Positions 58,030 through 64,000 of a stretch of DNA of 64,000 nt are shown in pieces. Source of the stretch: Ectobius pallidus (lineage: Eukaryota > Arthropoda > Insecta > Blattodea > Ectobiidae); assembly GCA_964059195.1 (NCBI GenBank), contig CAXKWD010000006.1, forward strand, positions 68,651,073 through 68,715,072. The letters are read 5' to 3'. Numbering within the stretch: position 1 is the first letter of the stretch; the number at the start of each line of letters is the position of its first letter. Made by a program: the position numbers and the translations under genes. The notes below the pieces were generated by a model, which saw nothing but the letters and a program-made list of their open reading frames with translations, was not told where the DNA came from and searched no databases.

Positions 58030-59980
58030 CGTTATACCTTGCGTGATTAAGGAAAAATGAGAGTTGATTTATAAATCATTCAGACAAAACATAATAAAAA
58101 CCGGTCAGGTAATCTATAATGGAAACACATTGGCCCAAATTACATAATACTTTGTTTCTTAGTGCATTCTATCTTAATTAGAAAGTTGCGGAACAACATA
58201 TTTTCTACATTTATTACCAGTAAGTAAATAGCAAAATTCTACGGGGAATATTATATTATCCCTACAGGGTAGTACGTCTCTAAAATTAAATTAAATCACA
58301 TTTCTACACTACACTTCAAAAGCCTAAGCCTACTTCAATTTGAGTTTAATGATAATTTCGATTACATCAGTGAACAAAACCCCTTCTAAACGGGCTAAGC
58401 TTATCCACAAAACTTTCTACAGGAAGGTCGGTTATGCTATATTAAAAAAGCTATTTTCACTTATTATGAAAAAAGTCTGGCAGGCTAGTACCGTATGAAA
58501 TCCAAAGGAATAGATACCAATGAATTATATAATGAGGCATTTAAGGGGGTATTTCAACTGTAACAATTACAAATTATATATTATTGCGCTCTTCTATTTC
58601 TTATACGGTCTAGTTTAACTTATCAAAGTACAGTAATTAAAAATATGACAAAACATTTATAGGCCTATTCCATTCACCAGGATACAATAACAATTGAAGA
58701 CCATGTTATCAAAGTGTGAAATCCCAAATTGTTCATCTTCTATATGTTGATACTATAACATATATCATAGATTTACCTGTTGTGTAACTTGGAAATGTTT
58801 ATAAGCGTCTTATATCCCATACATGAAAGGTTTACCTTCCGTGACTTATTTCTAATACGTCTTAGATCCATTTGGCTAATCCGTTACTCTGCTCTGAAAA
58901 AGGAAGCATTGGGGTATCCATTAAGGGAAGAGAAGTTAAAAAGACATTAAGTAACTATTAAGTAAGTTAGGCAAGGGAGCTGCATCCTTCAGTACCCTTT
59001 TGCCAGCAAACTCAATCAATGCACAAGTAGACGATTCTTCTGATGAAGAAGACGGAATTACAGACATGACATAGCCTTGACGTAAATACACCGTACGTTC
59101 TTTTTCGTTTAATAAATTCGCCTTTAATTATATCTGTCCAGAACTGTGAATTAAAATCATTGCAGCAAAAATTCCAGTCATAGGTCAATACTACGATTAT
59201 AAAGGACCTGAAACCAAGTATTTAGGAAAACAAATTTATGGAGGTATTTTGGGCCCACGAGACCAACAAAAACTTATACAGTCTTACTAATAATCCAGTT
59301 GTAACATTTATACCAGGAATATACACAGCTGAGGAGAAACGTGTACTAATAATCCTTGCATAAGGCTGAATGTGTGTAAAGCTTTACACGGCCTGGCCCC
59401 TTTGTATAAACTTGACGTAAATAATCAAGATGGCCGATATCCGTAACAGCCGGTCGTTTCGTAGATGTCTGAGATTGAATTTTGAGGCTATGCATATTCT
59501 GAGCTGCTTTTGCGGAATTATAAGCATTGTTCCTTGTTTGCGGGACATATTTCTATACTTGTACCCATGATTGCAGCTTTCTGAAAACAATATAATGAAT
59601 TACTGAACCAAGAATTACTGTCTGCAGACGATGCATCGTTGTTTTCCCGTTGCTCCGACAGATGGCGTTCAGCAGTCCCTTCATAGCCAGGGGCTAGTAA
59701 AGTCACGACTAGAGTGACGTGTTTGATGACGTGCACGTACAAACCAGGTGTAAACCTCGGCAGTTACACTGCGTTTATTGGTAATACGGCTTATGTAGAA
59801 CTTGTGCGCAGAACAACCAAACAACCATTCAACGCAGATATAAGCAGCTTTTATTAGTAAGGCTGATATTGTTTATGTAGTAAAACATATGCTCATAAGA
59901 TTTTTTATTCTTGAAAAAGACGGCAAAAATCGGCTTTAAGAGTGGGGAGGTAACATATCTAAAAGGTATTTGGTTCTAAC
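58030..59980. other. No gene recognised
   Basis: No domain found. The short run DSSDEED in one frame near 59027-59050 is a weak hint of an acidic transposase tail, but it has no supporting neighbours. Confidence 0.4.
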
Positions 59981-60003
59981 GCGAGTTCTAAGTTAGGTTA
60001 CAA

Positions 60004-60207
60004 TTTTAAACACATGCACATTACCTTATAAGCCAGGTCGTGGAAGATACCAATTTTTTATTTTCAAAATGGGCGCATTTAAAAAATATGTTTTTTCGAA
60101 TTTTATTCTACGGTACGTTTCATTTACAGAAAATTTTAAACATAGGCACATGGCCACATAAGCCAGGTTGTGAGGGAACCATTTTTTTCGAAATGGGTGC
60201 AAATAAT
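60004..60207. repeat. Two diverged direct repeats of about 75 bp
   Basis: ATTTTAAACACATGCACAT with TATAAGCCAGGTCGTGGAAG (60004-60080) and ATTTTAAACATAGGCACAT with CATAAGCCAGGTTGTGAGGG (60133-60207). Both end in AAAATGGGCGCA/GAAATGGGTGCA. Spacing start to start is about 129 bp. Confidence 0.85.
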
Positions 60208-60209
60208 CA

Positions 60210-61165
60210 AGGTCAAACTTCAATCACATATTAAGCATATGGGGAAATGGTTCCACTCCCATTTATGTTGTATCTTCACACCCAACCCATCTGGAAGATG
60301 ATTATTTTTAAATACTATTTAAACACGATATTCAAGACTGTTCTCTTGTATAGCCTTAAATATATTCAGTGTTCGGTTGAATTGACATTTTCTTTATAAG
60401 CCCACATTAGTCTGAAAATAAACTCTTTGTATTCGGGGGAAATAAAACATTCATGTCAAGCTTACGGTTATTAGAATACCAATCTTCAAAGAGATACCAC
60501 TTCAACAAACTAGTTATTAAATGCATGGGAGGAGCTTACAAACTGTTATTTGCATCAAAGCTACAAAGCAACCAGTAATAAATTACTCTTCCTGTATTCT
60601 ACGGAAGACTAGAATAGAGTAGTTCCCTTTGCATCAGATCACAATTTGGAAGCAGTCATGCAATTAAACATTTTTTTTATTTAATGAAATAGCTCCTAAT
60701 AAAGACTCTAAATATTTAAGTAAAAACTTTTTCATATAAGTTAGGAACGCAAAGAAAAGCATACTTGGGTTTACTATATTACTTGGTTGATTAGTAACCA
60801 CTTAAGTTCAAGCGCGAGAAATATTATCTAACAATACACATAAATGAGGAATATCTTTCTATTGTTATGTATTTTATGGAGTAAATTTAACTGATATTAA
60901 TTTAAATGGATATGAGACAGGATGAGATGGTATGATTCATGAATCATTGATGTAGCCTATAAACTAAAAACAGTTAAACATATTTTAGGGAGTTAAAAAT
61001 TACAAAAATAAAACTCATTTTACAAATATTATGTTTATATTTATGTTAGGTATTTATAAATAGCAATAGGTGGCAGAAATGAAGATGAGTGAAGTTAAAG
61101 ACAAAACGCAAGATTTAATTATTAAGGGCCAGAGTGGTCTTTCTAAGATTATATATCATAAATCC
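60210..61165. other. No gene recognised
   Basis: AT-rich, nothing assigned. Confidence 0.45.
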
Positions 61166-61169
61166 ATAA

Positions 61170-61575
61170 TCATTGTATGAAATTGTAGATTTCCATGAAA
61201 TTTCGTAGGCCTATCCGCAATTATAACGTCAATGGAACGAAGCCTATTGATTTTGGACCAAATCGGTTGACCGATACCGGCGTAATGACCAATTAGGGGC
61301 CTGAATTGAGCAATTCAGTTATCATAACAACAATACTGTTTGCTGGGTTTGCTGGGTTTGGAAGTTGGAATGCACTGGGCTTTGACAAATAACAGGACGG
61401 TATCCATACATTCCTTCACATATGATTATCAAACTGTAGAATTTGTTCCTCCGCAAGCCCTGCGTAATGAATCGATCTGGAGCTTAACTCGGAAGACAAT
61501 TACCAAAATATCTTCTTTTCTGCATATCATAATTGCTATTATCACTTATTTAAACAAAAGCATGACAAGACTCAT
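61170..61575 (-). mobile_element. AAGTGCC repeat family, copy A5
   Basis: Minus-strand copy: TTTCCATGAAATTTCG, GGAACGAAGCCTATTGATTT, AAATCGGTTGACCGATACCG, then ATCGATCTGGAGCTTAACTC and TTAAACAAAAGCATGACA at the right, equivalent to the left end of A1. The GTCCGTCC tract end is missing. Confidence 0.7.
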
Positions 61576-61579
61576 CTAG

Positions 61580-62680
61580 GAATATAAAATACAAGTTTTC
61601 AGATTTTACCTGATTTTATTAATATTAAAGTTATTTTATTTCAGTTTTTATTTTAAATTGGTTGGTGCTATATTTTATAAAATCAGGATTCTCAGCAAAT
61701 AAGAGTATAATAAATTTCCAAAAACATAATTTCCCAGTAATAGTCCTGTATTATTGTTTCTGCAAAACATGGTGTTTCGTCTAGTATTTTGGCAATGTTT
61801 AAAAAAAATTAATTTAGATCGGTTTAGTAATAGAATACTTACATTGCGAGAAGCCACCTGGTGAAGTGGAAGAGAAACACATTATTTGTAGCGTCCGTTT
61901 TGCACTTTGATACACAGCAGTTTACAGTTGACTTGAGAATGAACAGCTGATTGGATGTGGATTGGAGGCACAATGATATTAGATGGTGGCCTGATACAGT
62001 ATCACTGTCTGGTGTTATGATCTTGGAGTGAATTATTAATGGCAGTAATGATGTCAAGCCTGAATGTCGAGTCTGTATATGTACGCAAACAAACATCAAT
62101 TAATTAAACGTGGCGTATTAAGAGCATCTCCTGTGTCCATTTGACGATTACCATTCCTGGAGTTCTGGTGTAATTTTCATGGACGTTTTTCAAGAATCGT
62201 TATAAATGCTTGACTTAAAGTTTTCACATAAGAATCAAATTAAACATTAAGATCCATTTGAAGTGCAACAATAGGAAATCTCAAGACAAAAATTTAATTC
62301 GAATACTCAATGTGGAAAATTACGTATGAGACCCGGTGAATAAAATAACCCAATTTTTAGAAAATGTCTGTCTGGTTTATTGGCTTTGCGGGCAACATAG
62401 CTCATAATATAAAAACTGCACCGAACTCTGATTTTGTACTAAAGTTAATCATCTACAAGCAGACGTGTTCCAAGATTCTTCTCTTAAAGATAAAACGCAC
62501 ATCAAAGCTATTAAATCTTATTATACAGCTATAAAAATTACAGCTTAATAGGTAATACAGCTATTAAAACTTATAATACTTATAATACAGTTTTAACAGC
62601 TTTAAACTGTGTCTATCTTATTGATATAATTATATGATATGCATTAAAAATTTAAATTCTTGTAACGTTTATTAAGTGCC
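61580..62680. other. No gene recognised
   Basis: AT-rich, with short frames only. Confidence 0.45.
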
Positions 62681-63349
62681 AGAATGTTACTTTCTGAGAT
62701 TGTGTGGGGGACGGGAAAATGTCTATCCGTCCGTCTGTCTGTCTACCGGTGTGTTTATACGCGCGATAACTTAAATACGCTTTATCGAATTTTCAAGAAA
62801 CTTGGCAAACTTGGTATACGCATTTAAACGTCCATGGGAAGAAACCTTGTGGACCAAATCGGTTGACCACTACCTGAATAACGACTAATTAACGGTTATA
62901 TGTATTATAATATTATAATCTGCGTTGTCCGAAGCCCCGAAGTTTTTTGATTGGCTCGTGGACAGCCAATCAGCGGCCTAGCTCCCACAAGCATTAGTAT
63001 TGGTAACTAAGGCAAACAAGACAAGTTCACATATAGTATCAGATTCCAGTTTCTGTAAGTAGAAATAATTGGATGAAATTAGTTATTAAAAAGCATGCTT
63101 TCATTTCCATAAGTTTTAGCCAGCTGGTACTTTACAAAGGACCTTATTATTGGCCCATTTGACAGCATACAAATCACAATATTAATTTTATGTTATTGAT
63201 ATTGTTAGCCAGCCCTGATTGATTCTTTTCTTTATAACGATGTCAGTGTAAAGAAATGTAACTTAAATCCAGCCGTTGATCAATCAAACGCAGCCGCTAT
63301 TGTGCATTCTTTCGAAATTTACGGCTCCCGATATCTATACATGATACTT

Positions 63350-63570
63350 TAATGTATTTTTCAGTTTAAACGCTGCTGCGAAAGCAAATAGACCTAATGT
63401 AATTTATGACAGATTTCTGATTTCAGATTGAATTTAATTCATTCATAACCTATACGGCTGCTTTAAACCTGAAACAAACATGTCAGCGAATCATAGGCCA
63501 ACACTAAGATATCATTAATGCCATTGCCAGTGCATTTTGTGAAATGTTGGCATATTTTAAGAATTTCTTA
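63350..63570. repeat. 220-bp segment shared with 57104-57325
   Basis: Second copy of that segment; it ends at TTTCTTATA, exactly where the target duplication of the 84-bp insertion begins. Confidence 0.85.
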
Positions 63571-63579
63571 TAGTCTATC

Positions 63580-63663
63580 CTGCCATCTGCCTACGGGAGA
63601 TGACGCAGCGGTCGGGTGGTAGGCCAAGTCCCTTCAGGGATGTAGCGCCACGGAGTTTAGTTT
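63580..63663 (+). mobile_element. 84-bp retroposon-like insertion with 12-bp target duplication (copy 3)
   Basis: The insert starts CTGCCATCTGCC and ends CGGAGTTTAGTTT. It is flanked by a perfect direct repeat TTATAGTCTATC at 63568-63579 and 63664-63675. The length of the duplication and the lack of inverted ends point to target-primed insertion of an RNA copy. There is no poly-A tail and no good pol III A or B box. It shares GAGATGACGCAGCGGTCGG and GTAGCGCCACGGAGTTTAG with the copies at 14841 and 29834. Three small stems can be drawn: CATCT/AGATG, GTGG/CCAC and TCCC/GGGA. Confidence 0.85.
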
Positions 63664-64000
63664 TTATAGTCTATCAGTTAGGCCTAAGCATGAAACTTTA
63701 GTCCTTTGCTCTTCCACAAGCCCTGCTTAATGAATCAATATGGAGCTTAACTCAGAAATCGATTACAAAAATAACTAATTTTCTGCATATCACAATTGCA
63801 ATTATCACTGATTAAGCAAGAACTTTCTGGAGCTCTGTTATATCAGCTTACCTGATTTTATTTAAATCTGTTTTCCATGAAATCCTCTGATGGAAGTTGT
63901 CTCAAGTATATGCACGTGCCCCCCATTTTTTTAAATTTCAATTTCAAATAAAAATCGTATTCAAACTAAGTTCCTTTGAAAAACGTCGACCCCAAATATT

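Larger units (their letters stand above)
62683..63837 (-). mobile_element. AAGTGCC repeat family, copy A6 (long form)
   Basis: Starts AAGTGCCAGAATG, then a GTCCGTCTGTCTGTCT tract, ATACGCGCGATAACTTAAAT, GGACCAAATCGGTTGACC; the right end has AATATGGAGCTTAACTCAG and TTAAGCAAGAACTTTCTGGA. The middle holds the 220-bp segment shared with 57104-57325 and the 84-bp insertion at 63580-63663. Confidence 0.7.

Noticed and set aside
59027..59090. piggyBac-like acidic tail (DSSDEED)
   Set aside because: Too short, with stops close by and no further transposase motifs.
1..64000. CRISPR arrays, operons, bacterial promoters or ribosome-binding sites
   Set aside because: The sequence is eukaryotic repeat landscape; tandem repeats seen are microsatellites or duplications without spacer structure.

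Overview
The window reads as a stretch of a large, AT-rich arthropod genome, most likely an insect. A cockroach or termite-like genome would fit, but the order cannot be fixed from this sequence. The clues are the DUF4817/DDE-type transposon, the hAT, RTE, R1 and I-type retroelement relics, tRNA-derived SINE heads, many (GA), (CT), (GAAA), (TA) and (AAT) microsatellites, and the frequent word GGCCTA. I found no conserved host protein-coding gene, rRNA, convincing functional tRNA or CRISPR array. Every coding region I can defend belongs to a mobile element. The window is therefore best read as intergenic or intronic repeat landscape.

Layout, 1-17 kb: a tRNA-type SINE (about 1364-1744), a 204-bp tandem duplication (1867-2270), a hAT-type element with a perfect 8-bp target duplication (2459-3932), a Tc1/mariner-IS630-type transposon whose transposase is broken by one stop (4212-5775), a 5'-truncated non-LTR retrotransposon with a long open frame (8615-11599), and an R1-clade relic on the minus strand (12300-14592) split by a 1.35-kb foldback element (12998-14348).

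Layout, 16-34 kb: a DNA transposon with inverted ends (about 16556-20326) that carries a second truncated non-LTR element (17290-20082), an RTE-like C-terminal fragment (22606-23048), SINE pieces, and a composite inverted-repeat element with GGGCC ends (27693-29756).

Layout, 34-48 kb: a 129-bp tandem duplication (34689-34946), a 465-bp hAT MITE with an 8-bp target duplication (38041-38505), a solo LTR with a 5-bp target duplication on the minus strand (39675-40914), an I-type LINE 3' part with RNase H (about 42800-44130), and a short LINE C-terminus (47260-47430).

Layout, 48-64 kb: this part is dominated by one dispersed repeat family with AAGTGCC...GGCACTT ends (six copies). Several short transposons are scattered within or beside it: a hAT element at 50485-51053, a GAGGGGG-ended element at 53572-54313, and a TA-flanked element at 55613-56829 with many CACCTCC motifs. 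An 84-bp insertion at 63580-63663 has a perfect 12-bp target duplication and relatives at about 14841 and 29834. It is the best candidate here for something undescribed: a very small, possibly structured retroposed RNA family.

The elements do not form a pathway. They are independent insertions, often nested, and the nesting gives relative ages: R1 relic before foldback; TIR transposon before LINE 2; AAGTGCC repeat before the TA-flanked element.
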